Positions 1 through 7,733 are shown, numbered from the stretch's first letter. The stretch: DNA of 40,745 nucleotides from Micromonospora arida (GCF_003857035.1 NZ_QGSY01000132.1:1-40745), one strand, 5' to 3'. Notes: generated by a model not told the origin, from the sequence alone. Translations and numbers: made by a program.

Positions 1-91
1 GGGTCGCACCGGAGGGTCGGCGGCGGGCCGGAGCCGCAGGCGACGGAGGCGAACCGGGTTGCTGTCCCGGGCTACGGCTGGGCACTCGCAT
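1..91 (-). CDS. Partial CDS, N-terminus only, runs off the left edge
   Basis: An ATG at 91-89 on the minus strand is preceded by a purine-rich ribosome binding site (GAGAGAGGGA, about 7 nt upstream). The frame stays open for 30 codons to the window edge. The peptide is rich in Pro, Ser, Ala and Arg (begins MRVPSRSPGQQPG). That is typical of the disordered cytoplasmic N-terminus of actinobacterial membrane or regulatory proteins, but no domain is visible and I do not recognise the family. The placement rests on the ribosome binding site and the open frame only. Confidence 0.5.
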   Translation of the reverse strand, partial: MRVPSRSPGQQPGSPPSPAAPARRRPSGAT

Positions 92-310
92 GACAGGTCC
101 CTCTCTCCGGTCACGACACTGGGTGGTTCGCCCTGAAACACACCGTAATCATCGGGACCGGAACGGACCGAACAATCCTCCTATTTCCCCCCTAACGGAG
201 CGTGGACGACGCAGGGGTGATCCTTGGGCCTGGCGCTTTGGAGCTGATGTCGCCAACGAATCAACGCCGCCGGCTTCGCAAGCGGAGCCGTGGTGCACAC
301 GAGCGGGCCC

Positions 311-366
311 TGACGTCACACAGGCGGGCGTGACGTCACACAGGCGGGCCCGTCACACAGGCGGAC
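311..366. repeat. 20-bp direct repeats carrying TGACGTCA
   Basis: Two consecutive 20-bp units start at 311 and 331, each TGACGTCACACAGGCGGGC plus one base. A third, shortened copy (CGTCACACAGGCGGAC) occupies 351-366. Each full unit contains the 8-bp palindrome TGACGTCA, so two palindromes sit about two helical turns apart. That arrangement fits a cooperatively bound operator, but slippage in GC-rich DNA is an equally simple origin. Confidence 0.8.
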
Positions 367-428
367 ACGTGATGTCGCAAACGATTCAGCTCCAAAGGCA
401 CCGACCAACACACCACCCACCGACGCCC

Positions 429-488
429 GACGGACCGACGCCCGCCGGGCCGACGGCCGACGGACCGACGCCCGCCGGGCCGACGGCC
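429..488. repeat. 30-bp tandem duplication
   Basis: Two identical 30-bp units lie at 429-458 and 459-488, composed of GACGG, CCGACG and CCCGCCGGG elements, with degenerate copies on both sides. The unit is a multiple of three, but no credible gene covers it. It is probably a recent slippage product in non-coding DNA. Confidence 0.8.
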
Positions 489-613
489 GACGCCCGCCGA
501 CTTCCGGCCGGCCGGGCCGCATCGAGCGAGCCGAGCACAGCACCCGCCGACGGGCCGCCTGGGGCGGGCCAGGCCCTGCTCGGCAACCACCGCCGGAGCG
601 CCGGCAACCACCG

Positions 614-1411
614 TCAGTCGCCGTCCATCGGCACCAGGGCCTGCACCTCGGCGTACGACGGCAGTCCCGTCGGTGTGGTGGGCCCGCCGTCGCGGACGGC
701 GTCGGCGGCGGCGAGCGCGGCACCCAGCGCGGCCCGGAACAGCAGCGAGCCGGTGCTGACCCGGGCCACCCCGACGCCGCCCAACTCAGCCAGCCCTGGG
801 CCGCCCGGCTGGTACAGCGCGTTAACCGGAGCGTCGATCCGCTCGGTGAGGACGCGCAGGGTGGCCAGGTCGACAGTCCCGGGCACGAAGATCCCGTCGG
901 CACCGGCCACCCGGTAGGCACGAGCACGAGCGAGGGTCTGCGGCAGCGGGTCGTCCACCCCGAGCCACCAGGTGTCGGTGCGGGCGTTGATGAACAGCTC
1001 CGGTGCCGCCGCCTTCACGGCCACAATCTTGGCAACGGCGAGCTCGGTGTCGGCGAGGGTGCCATCGGCACGCCCGTCCTCCAGGTTGATCCCGACCACG
1101 CCAAGCCCGGCCAACTCCGCCACGTACTCGGCGACCTCCGCCGGGTCGTCACTGAAGCCACCTTCCACGTCAACGCTGAGCAGCATCGGCAGCCGAATCA
1201 GCCGGCGGGCCAGGGCGAGGGTCTCCCCCGCGGTGGCCGCAACGCCGTCGGGAAGGCCTGCGGTCGCGGCGACCCCGAGGCTGGTGGTGCCGATGGCCGG
1301 ATGCCCACGCGCGGCGAGCGCCGCCGCCGAGGCGTGGTCCCACGCGTTGGGCAACAGCAGTGGGCGGCCGGCGTGATGCAGGGCGTGGAACGCGGCACGA
1401 CGTTCGCTCAT
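614..1411 (-). CDS. Isocitrate lyase/PEP mutase family enzyme
   Basis: The 265-residue product matches the length of stand-alone PEP-mutase-superfamily (oxaloacetate hydrolase, 2-methylisocitrate lyase-like) proteins. It has the expected barrel segments: an early LLLPNAWDHASA strand, SVDVEGGFSDDP with acidic metal-binding positions, INLEDG, and INARTDTW. These enzymes cleave or form C-C or P-C bonds next to a carboxylate in a Mg-dependent site; the substrate cannot be told from sequence. The ATG at 1411 is chosen because homology starts there (MSERRAAFHAL). An upstream in-frame extension is out-of-frame P450 sequence. The start codon would overlap the P450 stop as ATGA if the P450 frameshift is corrected, so the two genes are probably cotranscribed and translationally coupled. 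Confidence 0.85.
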   Translation of the reverse strand: MSERRAAFHALHHAGRPLLLPNAWDHASAAALAARGHPAIGTTSLGVAATAGLPDGVAATAGETLALARRLIRLPMLLSVDVEGGFSDDPAEVAEYVAELAGLGVVGINLEDGRADGTLADTELAVAKIVAVKAAAPELFINARTDTWWLGVDDPLPQTLARARAYRVAGADGIFVPGTVDLATLRVLTERIDAPVNALYQPGGPGLAELGGVGVARVSTGSLLFRAALGAALAAADAVRDGGPTTPTGLPSYAEVQALVPMDGD

Positions 1412-1418
1412 CGGACGT

Positions 1419-2477
1419 TCACCTCCAGACTCGTCGGTACCCGCAGGGTCGGGTGCGGCTCGTGGCACACGGGGTCGGATCACGCCGGCAGCGTTCCCGC
1501 AGCACGTCGAGCACCCCGCTGGCCAGCGCCAGGGCGTGCCGGTCACCGGGGCAACCCCGCTCCCCCGTGCCGAAGGTCAACAGCCCGGCACCGGGTCGAC
1601 CGGGCTGGAACGCCGCGGGCTCGGTGAACGCCTGCGGGTCACGGTTGGCCGCGTCGAACCGCAGCAGCACGAGGCTCCCGGCCGGCAGATCCTGCCCGCC
1701 CAGCCGTACCTCGTGGACGGTGACCCGTCGGGTGGCCCGGACCGGTGGGTCGAGGCGCAGCACCTCGGCCAGCAGGTCGGCGGTCCGTGCCGTGGCCGGA
1801 GGTCGCGGGGCGGCCGGTGGCAGCAGGTGATGGGTGGCGGCGCCGATCAGGCCGGCGGTCGCGTCGCACGCCTGGACCAGCAGACCGATCAGGTTCGCCC
1901 GTACCTCCGGCGGGCCCTGCGGCGCGAGCGCCAGCAGCGCCGTCACCGCCCGGTCGGCCCGCGCGGTCAAGGCCGGGTCCACCCCCGGGTGGTACGCCGC
2001 CGCGACGACCGCGACCGCCGTCCCGGCGGCTGCCGGATCCGCGAAACCGAGGCGATCGGCCAACGCCCGTAGCGGAACCGGCCGGGCCAGTTCCCGCATC
2101 ACGTCGACGCGGTCGCCGGCGCGGTCGAGAACGGCAACGGTCAGCCGTGCCGCGTCCTGTCGCAGGTCGTCCGGGTCCAGCCCGGCCAGCGCGCTCACCG
2201 CGACCGCCCGACGCTCGGCGTGCCGTCGCGGTGGACTGAACCGGCTGACCGTGGCGCGCAGCCAGGCGAGGGTGCCGGGCGGACCGGTGTCGACGGCCGG
2301 CACCTGGAACGCCGGGTCGGTCAGTGCCGCGCGCACGTCGGCGTGCCGGGTCACCCACCAACCGCGTTCCGGTTCGAACGAGGGCGGCCCGCACGCCGGT
2401 GTTCCCGGGGCGGACGCAATGAGCGGCCAGTTGTCAGTCACCGCCCGACCGTAGGGCCCGAACCGTTCGCCGTACAC
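1419..2477 (-). CDS. Cytochrome P450, apparent 3' frameshift
   Basis: A P450 with an I-helix segment (QACDATAGL, about residues 202-210), an ExxR motif (EVLR, 238-241) and the haem loop FGTGERGCPG with Cys309 as thiolate ligand. At about 340-350 residues it is shorter than the usual 400. The first in-frame start is GTG at 2477; GTG at 2441 (VTDNWPL) is an alternative, and neither has a strong ribosome binding site. The last 16 codons read as an Arg/Cys-rich tail unlike P450s. One extra G in the GGGG run at 1471-1474 (plus strand) would instead give VCHEPHPTLRVPTSLEVNVR, a typical P450 C-terminal beta hairpin. It would end in TGA at 1410-1408, overlapping the next gene's ATG. So this is either a sequencing error or a real lesion. 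Redox partners and substrate are unknown. Confidence 0.8.
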   Translation of the reverse strand: MYGERFGPYGRAVTDNWPLIASAPGTPACGPPSFEPERGWWVTRHADVRAALTDPAFQVPAVDTGPPGTLAWLRATVSRFSPPRRHAERRAVAVSALAGLDPDDLRQDAARLTVAVLDRAGDRVDVMRELARPVPLRALADRLGFADPAAAGTAVAVVAAAYHPGVDPALTARADRAVTALLALAPQGPPEVRANLIGLLVQACDATAGLIGAATHHLLPPAAPRPPATARTADLLAEVLRLDPPVRATRRVTVHEVRLGGQDLPAGSLVLLRFDAANRDPQAFTEPAAFQPGRPGAGLLTFGTGERGCPGDRHALALASGVLDVLRERCRRDPTPCATSRTRPCGYRRVWR

Positions 2478-2514
2478 CGAACGATCCCGCCGCGGTCACC
2501 TAGCTGCTCGCCGG

Positions 2515-3258
2515 TCAGGCGCGGCCGCTCGTGGGTGGCGGGGCTGCCGGCGGGTCGAGGGTGTGTTCGGGGATGGACAGTGCCGCGGCCAGGCCGGGGC
2601 GGCCGGTCGGAGTGAGACGGACGGCGCGGCCGGTGCCCGGGCTGATCCAGCCCAGGTCGGTGAAGCGATGGCAGAGTGCCGCGCCGAGCGCTCCGGCCAG
2701 GTGTGGGCGGCGTTCGGTCCAGTCCAGGCAGTCGCGGACCACCGGGCGGCGGGCGGCGCGCAGCACCTGCACGGGTACGCCCAACCCGGCCACCCAGGCC
2801 CACCCGTCGGGCGTCAGTGCCAACCCGCTGGACCGGTCGAGCCGGCGCTCGGCCAGCAGCGCGTCGTACATCAGCACGCCCAGCCGCCCCGCGAGGTGGT
2901 CGTAGCAGGTCCGGGCGTACGCCAGGGAGGCGGTGGCGGTCGTCGCGCGCAGCGACCCGGTCGGGGTGGGCGTGGCCGGGGCCTGCCCGGCCAGGTCCTC
3001 GATCAGCTGAGCCACCGACGGCCCGGCCAGTCGCAGGTAACGGTGCCGGCCCTGCCGTTCCTCGACGAGCAGCCCACCGCGGACGAGTCGGGTGAGGTGG
3101 TCGCTGGCCGTCGACGGGGCGACACCGGCGCGCCGGGCCAGCTCGCCGGCGGTCCACGCCCGCCCGTCGAGCAGCGCCAGGCACATCCCGGCGCGGGTGC
3201 CGTCGGCCAGCAGGGCCGCCAGCTCGGCCATCCCCCGGCCGTCGGTGCCAACGCTCAT
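2515..3258 (-). CDS. ArsR-family winged-helix transcriptional regulator
   Basis: The 247-residue protein starts with a winged helix-turn-helix (about residues 10-80): MAELAALLADGTRAGMCLALLDG, then the recognition region ELARRAGVAPSTASDHL and the wing LVEERQGRHRYLRL. This is the ArsR/SmtB pattern. A C-terminal domain of about 150 residues is larger than in metal sensors and resembles the long ArsR-type regulators common in actinomycetes. No Cys-rich metal site is seen, so a metal ligand is not supported. The start is ATG at 3258. It lies immediately upstream of the P450 and PEP-mutase-like genes on the same strand, and may regulate them or itself. Confidence 0.85.
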   Translation of the reverse strand: MSVGTDGRGMAELAALLADGTRAGMCLALLDGRAWTAGELARRAGVAPSTASDHLTRLVRGGLLVEERQGRHRYLRLAGPSVAQLIEDLAGQAPATPTPTGSLRATTATASLAYARTCYDHLAGRLGVLMYDALLAERRLDRSSGLALTPDGWAWVAGLGVPVQVLRAARRPVVRDCLDWTERRPHLAGALGAALCHRFTDLGWISPGTGRAVRLTPTGRPGLAAALSIPEHTLDPPAAPPPTSGRA

Positions 3259-3360
3259 CGCCCCAGTCTAGGAAGGCCGCACACCTGATCCGCCGTCGAG
3301 TCCCTCGGTGGACGAGACACCCAGCAGGACCCGCTCGTCGGTGGGGCGGGCCGACAGCGT

Positions 3361-3879
3361 TCAGCGGAGCCGGGTCAGCGCGGTCACCGAGCGGTCCGTG
3401 CCGTCGTAGCTGCGGGCGGCGTCGAAGTCGCCCGTCGGGCGCTGCCCACCGGCGACGGCACGAGCCGCCCGCAGGTCGGCGTTGCGGAACCGCAGGGCCA
3501 GGCTCAGGTGCGGCACCCACGCGTCGGGCGCATGCCACGGGCGATGTCCGTCGGCCTCGGCGAGAACGTCCCAGACGGCGGCGTGCAGCGCGGTCAGCGC
3601 CGGAGTGGGTCGGACGAGCCAGACCAGTGGGGCGCTGCCGTCGAGCACGACGACCCGGTCGAGCGTCACCGGCACCGGCAGCGCGGCGTCGAACAGGTCG
3701 GCCAGGTGGTGCTCGACCCCCGGCGGGAACTCGTCGACGGCGGCGAGGGTGAGGTGCGGCCGGTTGGTCGGGTGGATGTTGCGGGCCAGGCTGGGCAACC
3801 CGGCGGCGGCCAGCCGACCCCAGACCGCCCGGACCGCGACCTCCAGGCCGGGCGAGCAGACAAGTTCCACCGTACGCAC
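3361..3879 (-). CDS. 2'-5' RNA ligase / 2H phosphoesterase family protein
   Basis: A 172-residue protein with two HxT/S signature motifs of the 2H superfamily: RPHLTLA near residue 42 and VPHLSLA near residue 123. The pair forms the catalytic site for 2',3'-cyclic phosphodiester or 2'-5' linkage chemistry. Length and motif spacing fit the bacterial LigT/ThpR-like group; the physiological substrate of these proteins is generally unclear. Translation starts at GTG (3879). It is followed by ArsR and P450 genes on the same strand, but the 100-bp gap to the regulator suggests a separate unit. Confidence 0.8.
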   Translation of the reverse strand: MRTVELVCSPGLEVAVRAVWGRLAAAGLPSLARNIHPTNRPHLTLAAVDEFPPGVEHHLADLFDAALPVPVTLDRVVVLDGSAPLVWLVRPTPALTALHAAVWDVLAEADGHRPWHAPDAWVPHLSLALRFRNADLRAARAVAGGQRPTGDFDAARSYDGTDRSVTALTRLR

Positions 3880-3939
3880 GCGCCCACGCTAGCCGGGCGG
3901 TCCACGCCACCCCCACGGATCGGAACCGCGCCACACCCT

Positions 3940-4902
3940 TCAGGCCGGGTGGCGGCGGGGAGCGTCCCCGGCCGACGCCGGGTTGACCTCACCCGCGATC
4001 CGGGCGCGGTGGGTCAGGTCGAAGATGGCGACGACGGTGATGGTGGCCGCGCCCAGCAGGCCCACCGCCAGCGGCGGGAGTCGTGCCGCGACCGGGCTGA
4101 GGATCAGGCACGCCACCACGGCCGCGAGGCAGTGCCTCGTCAGGCGGCCGAACACCCAGATCTCGAAGATCATCCGCCCGATGAGGAAGGTCAGCGGCCC
4201 GACCAGGATCGCCACGACGTTGCCGGCCGACCGCTGCGCGTCGGGCTCCTTCAGCATCAGCTCGCCTCCGATGCCGGTGAGCAGGATGCCCGCCACCATC
4301 ACCAGGTGGGTGTAGCTCGCCCGCAGGTTGAGCCGGTACGGATCCACTGCGGTGTCGATCTTCACGGCGAGGCTGCTCGTGGTGCGATAGAAGTAGGTCC
4401 ACCAGAGGAAGACCACCGTCCAGAAGGTGAGCAGAAATGCGGTGGTGTCCGTCAGGTCCCGCGTCGACAGCCGGTAGAAGTTGCCGGTGGCCAGGATCGT
4501 CTCGCCGAGGGCCAGGATGATGAACTGCCGGTACCGCTCGTTCAGGTGTTCGCCCGAGAGGTGCCACTCGTTGGCCCGCGCCCGGCCGAGCCGCGGTACC
4601 GGCCACCCCAGGACCGGCCCCGAGTAGTCGATCGCCAGCGCGCATGCCCACAGCAGGACTCGGGCTTCGCCGCCACTGGCCGCCGCCCCGGCGAACCAGA
4701 CCGTCGCGGACAGCAGATACCAGACGATTCCCCGTACCGGCCGACGCCAGGCCGGGGTGCCCCGCAGGTAGAGGGCCATGACCAAGGTCCGGCCGAGGTG
4801 GATCCCGAGGTACGCGCTCACGAAGACGAAGCCCTGGTCACCGAAGGCGTCCGAGAGTGTTGGTCCGTCCCTCACGCTTCGGCCCTCAGCGAGACGCGCC
4901 AC
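3940..4902 (-). CDS. LtrA family membrane protein, N-terminally truncated
   Basis: A 320-residue polytopic membrane protein with recognisable low-temperature-requirement A segments: DAFGDQGFVFVSAYLGIHLGR, EHLNERYRQFIILALGETIL, and FWTVVFLWWTYFYRT. Family members usually have 370-400 residues and begin with a conserved ELFFDLVFV stretch and the first helices. Both are absent here: homology begins about 15 residues after the GTG start at 4902. Only 12 bp separate it from the upstream response-regulator stop, and that stop is in the same frame as this gene. I infer that a deletion removed the 5' quarter of an ltrA gene and its promoter. The remnant may be non-functional or expressed by read-through from the regulator operon. 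LtrA function is poorly defined. Confidence 0.75.
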   Translation of the reverse strand: MARLAEGRSVRDGPTLSDAFGDQGFVFVSAYLGIHLGRTLVMALYLRGTPAWRRPVRGIVWYLLSATVWFAGAAASGGEARVLLWACALAIDYSGPVLGWPVPRLGRARANEWHLSGEHLNERYRQFIILALGETILATGNFYRLSTRDLTDTTAFLLTFWTVVFLWWTYFYRTTSSLAVKIDTAVDPYRLNLRASYTHLVMVAGILLTGIGGELMLKEPDAQRSAGNVVAILVGPLTFLIGRMIFEIWVFGRLTRHCLAAVVACLILSPVAARLPPLAVGLLGAATITVVAIFDLTHRARIAGEVNPASAGDAPRRHPA

Positions 4903-4914
4903 CGGTGTCGACGG

Positions 4915-5520
4915 TCAGAGCCAGCCGTTGTCCCGGGCGGTGCGCACCGCCTCGGCCCGGTCGGCGGCACCGAGCTTCTGCACGGCGGCGGAGAGGTGGT
5001 TGCGCACGGTTCCGGTGGACAGGTGCACCCGACGGGCGATCACCGCAACCGGAGCACCCACCTCCACCAGCCGTAGCGTCTCCAGTTCCCGAGGGGTCAG
5101 CGGGCACGGGGGCAGGGTCAACGCGTCGGCGGCCAACGAAGGGTCGACGTAGCGACCTCCGGCGTGCACCCGGCGGATGACGTCGGCGAGCGCCGCACCC
5201 GGCGAGCCCTTGGGCAGGAACCCCCGGGCGCCGGCGGTCAGCGCCTGGCGCAGGTGCCCGGGACGACCGTGGCCGGTCAGCACGACCACCGCGCAGTCGG
5301 GTCGGACCCGGGTCAGCTCGGCGGCTACCGCGATGCCGTCCAGGCCGGGCATCTCCAGGTCCACCACGGCCACGTCCGGACGGTGCGCCAGCGCCGCGGT
5401 GACGGCTGTCTTCCCGTCGGCGGCGTGCGCCACCACCTCGATGTCCGGTTCCAGGCCGAGCAGCGCGGCGACGGCGACCCGGATCAGGTCCTCGTCGTCG
5501 GCGAGCAGGACGCGGATCAC
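4915..5520 (-). CDS. NarL/DesR-type response regulator
   Basis: A 201-residue regulator: an N-terminal receiver (1-120) with acidic pocket DDED, phospho-acceptor Asp54 (VVDLEMPG) and conserved Lys in GFLPKGSP, then a LuxR-type helix-turn-helix (about 138-195; LTPRELETLRL, LSTGTVRNHLSAAVQKLGA). Its ATG overlaps the end of the upstream sensor kinase by 4 bp (ATGA at 5520-5517), so the two are translationally coupled. The closest general type is DesR, which responds to membrane state in Bacillus, but the target here is unknown. No desaturase gene is nearby. The palindromic sites in front of the kinase gene at 6684-6747 are candidates for autoregulation. Confidence 0.9.
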   Translation of the reverse strand: MIRVLLADDEDLIRVAVAALLGLEPDIEVVAHAADGKTAVTAALAHRPDVAVVDLEMPGLDGIAVAAELTRVRPDCAVVVLTGHGRPGHLRQALTAGARGFLPKGSPGAALADVIRRVHAGGRYVDPSLAADALTLPPCPLTPRELETLRLVEVGAPVAVIARRVHLSTGTVRNHLSAAVQKLGAADRAEAVRTARDNGWL

Positions 5521-6671
5521 GACGGCGCCGGCACTGTGGCTTCGAGGGTGAAGATCGCGTCCTCCCGGCGTACCCGCAACTCGCCCCCGGCAGCGGCGAG
5601 CCGGTCGGCCAGCCCGCGCAGGCCGTGGCTGTGCGCGTCCGGGCCGCGGTCGTCGGCGCCGTCGTTGGCCACCGTCATCCTGGCCACGTCATCCTCCCGA
5701 TCGATGCGGATCCGGCACCAGTCGGCCCGGCTGTGCCGCAGCACGTTGGTGCTCGCCTCGCGCAACACCGCCGCCAGCTCGATGGCGGCGGGCTGCGGCA
5801 GGTCCGCCGGCAGTGGCAGAACCGTGCACCGCACCCCGCAGGAGCGCAGCACCCCCACCACCGCGGTGAGCTGTTCGTCGAGGTCGACGGCCCGATAGCC
5901 GTGCACGGTCTCCCGTACCTCGCTCAGCGCGGAGGCGGCCAACCGTTGCACCTCGGCGGCTTCCCTCCCGGCCCGTTCCGGGTCGACCGGGGCGAGCCGG
6001 GCGGCGAGTTCGGCCTTCAACGCGATCACCGTGAGACGGTGCCCCAGGACGTCGTGCACGTCGCGGGCGAAGCGCAGCCGCTCCTCGGCGGCGGCCAGCC
6101 GCGCCTGGGCGGCCTGGCCCTGCCGGGCCTCCACGAGCAGGTCCCAGAACCAGACCTGGAACCCGTTGAAGGCGGCAACTGCCGCGCCGATCCCACCGGT
6201 CACGGCGAGGTGGCGCGGAACGGAACCGCCGGTCCACCAGGCCACCACGACCGCCACCGCCAGGACGCCGACCGCGACCGCCAGCCCGGCCCGCCACCGC
6301 ACCAGCAGCGGCGTCATGCCGATCAGCGCCGCACCGAGCCAGGCCCAGGTCGGCCACCTGCCGGCCGCCACCGGACCCACCAGCGGAACGGTCAGCACCG
6401 CCACCCCGACCAGGCTCAGCTCGGCCCGACGTCGCCAGCGCGGCTCGAGCCACGGCGTCACGGCCGCGTACAGCACGACGGTCTGGGCGATCACGAAGGC
6501 GAGGATGCCGACCGCGCCGAGTGTCACCCGGCCCGGGTCGGGCTCGCGGGTCAGGCCGACCGCCGGTAGCAGGATGCTCGTCCAGACGCCGGTGGCCAGC
6601 GACACCAGCGTCGCCCGCCGGGCGCGACGCAGCCGGCGGTCCGCCCGGGTAGTCACCGCCTCGCTCGCCAC
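5517..6671 (-). CDS. DesK-type sensor histidine kinase
   Basis: A 384-residue membrane kinase. Residues about 20-170 form five or six hydrophobic segments with little extracytoplasmic sequence, as expected for an intramembrane-sensing kinase. A HisKA_3 dimerisation domain follows, with phospho-acceptor His206 in the motif ARDVHDVLGHRLTVIALKAE. Next comes a compact HATPase domain containing LREASTNVLRHSRA (N box) and SHGLRGLADRLAAAGG (G box). Translation starts at GTG 6671; the stop overlaps the response regulator start. The signal is unknown, but intramembrane topology suggests envelope or lipid status. Confidence 0.9.
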   Translation of the reverse strand: MASEAVTTRADRRLRRARRATLVSLATGVWTSILLPAVGLTREPDPGRVTLGAVGILAFVIAQTVVLYAAVTPWLEPRWRRRAELSLVGVAVLTVPLVGPVAAGRWPTWAWLGAALIGMTPLLVRWRAGLAVAVGVLAVAVVVAWWTGGSVPRHLAVTGGIGAAVAAFNGFQVWFWDLLVEARQGQAAQARLAAAEERLRFARDVHDVLGHRLTVIALKAELAARLAPVDPERAGREAAEVQRLAASALSEVRETVHGYRAVDLDEQLTAVVGVLRSCGVRCTVLPLPADLPQPAAIELAAVLREASTNVLRHSRADWCRIRIDREDDVARMTVANDGADDRGPDAHSHGLRGLADRLAAAGGELRVRREDAIFTLEATVPAPS

Positions 6672-6683
6672 GCGCCGATCCTA

Positions 6684-6747
6684 GGACCGTCCCCGGCACG
6701 GTCCACCCCTGCGAACTGTCACGGTTGGACCGTGCGGTCCGCACGGT
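6684..6747. promoter_or_regulatory. Cluster of ACCGTG/CACGGT palindromes in a divergent promoter
   Basis: Between the kinase gene (start 6671, minus) and the membrane-protein gene (start 6804, plus) lie three dyads built from the same half-site. They are GGACCGT-N7-ACGGTCC at 6684-6704, CACGGT-N3-ACCGTG at 6720-6734, and a 9-bp perfect palindrome around one base, ACCGTGCGGTCCGCACGGT, at 6729-6747. The last two share a half-site. Such an array in a shared promoter region is characteristic of an operator; the cognate protein is unknown, with the neighbouring response regulator the obvious candidate. Confidence 0.55.
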
Positions 6748-6803
6748 TTTCCGGTGACGAACGGGTCTGCCGGTCACACGGGGGGCACCGGCAGGGTCGA
6801 GGC

Positions 6804-7733
6804 ATGGAAAACACCCGGATGTACGCGGACAGCCTCACCGCCGTACCGTCGCCCGCGCCCCTGCCCACCGACGAGCCGACCTCCTCGGCCCCGACACCGA
6901 CCACGGCGGCACCGACCGCCGCGGCACCGGCCAGCAGCAGGCGGAGGTTGCTGTGGCATCTGGGCGAGATGGCCCTGGCGATGGTCGCCGGGATGCTGCT
7001 GCTCGCGCCGTTGTGGGAGCTGGCCGGCACCGCTCTGGGCATCGGCGACGCGCTGGCCCGGCCGGAGGTCGCCGTCCTGGTGATGGCCACGAACATGACC
7101 GTCGGGATGACGGTGGGGATGCGCTACCGGGCGCACGGCTGGCACGCGGTCGGCGAGATGGCCGCCGCGATGTACGTCCCGTTCCTGCTGCTGCTCGTGC
7201 CGTTTCGGGCCGGCCTGATCGACGCCGACGCGCTGATGCTCGGCGGTCACCTGCTGATGATCCCCGCGATGGTGCTGGTGGCTCTCCGGCACCGGCACGA
7301 AGCGCCGGCACCGGTACGCCGACACCGGGTCGTGGTGGCGCTCGCCCACCGCTGGCCGACCGGGCTGGCGCTGCTGATGACCGTCGACATGTGGGTCGAC
7401 CCGAGCGTGCTCAGCCCGTGGACGATGCTGGTGCTGGCCGGCGGCTATCTGGTGATCGGCGTGGTCCGTGGCACGCTGCACGGGCCGGGGGTGCTCGCCA
7501 CCCAACTGGCCGGCCTGGTCGGCTGGGTTGCCCTGACGCTGGTCGCGGTCGCTGCCGGCGGGCGGACGGCCGAGTGGCTGGTGGCGTTCGGTTGGCTGGC
7601 GCATGCCGGCTGGGACCTGGTCCACCACCGCAGCGGCCGGGTGGTGCCGCGCGGCTACGCGGAGTGGTGCGGCGTGCTCGACGCGGCATTCGCGGGAATC
7701 ATGATCCTGGCAATCCTGACCACCAACGCCTGA
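6804..7733 (+). CDS. Polytopic membrane protein with HxxEMxxAM motifs
   Basis: A 309-residue protein starting at ATG 6804 (MENTRMYADS). Residues 1-45 are a Pro/Thr/Ala-rich cytoplasmic tail. About eight hydrophobic helices follow in two halves. The first has a duplicated signature: LWHLGEMALAMVAGM near residue 53 and WHAVGEMAAAMYVPF near 115, separated by the Met-rich MATNMTVGMTVGMRYRAHGW. The second half is marked by AHAGWDLVHHRSGRVVPRGYAEWCG, a His-rich stretch that I associate with a separate small actinobacterial membrane-protein family. So the gene may be a fusion of two membrane modules. Conserved Met, His and Glu in membrane segments could bind a metal, but this is speculation. It is divergent from the sensor kinase and shares its palindrome-rich promoter. 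Confidence 0.75.
   Translation: MENTRMYADSLTAVPSPAPLPTDEPTSSAPTPTTAAPTAAAPASSRRRLLWHLGEMALAMVAGMLLLAPLWELAGTALGIGDALARPEVAVLVMATNMTVGMTVGMRYRAHGWHAVGEMAAAMYVPFLLLLVPFRAGLIDADALMLGGHLLMIPAMVLVALRHRHEAPAPVRRHRVVVALAHRWPTGLALLMTVDMWVDPSVLSPWTMLVLAGGYLVIGVVRGTLHGPGVLATQLAGLVGWVALTLVAVAAGGRTAEWLVAFGWLAHAGWDLVHHRSGRVVPRGYAEWCGVLDAAFAGIMILAILTTNA

Larger units (their letters stand above)
92..613. other. Non-coding interval with several short repeats
   Basis: This stretch separates the PEP-mutase-like gene from the partial gene at the left edge; both are on the minus strand, so it holds the promoter region of the latter. No frame looks like a real protein: long open frames here are low-complexity and overlap the antisense of the enzyme gene. 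It contains two 18-nt motif copies at 246-263 and 371-388, a 20-bp direct repeat at 311-366 and a 30-bp tandem duplication at 429-488. No clear rho-independent terminator was found. Confidence 0.7.

Noticed and set aside
1..120. Cyclic-di-AMP riboswitch-like sequence at the left edge
   Set aside because: On the plus strand GC-rich paired segments resembled parts of such an element, but the conserved core is absent and the minus strand reads as the start of a gene with a good ribosome binding site.
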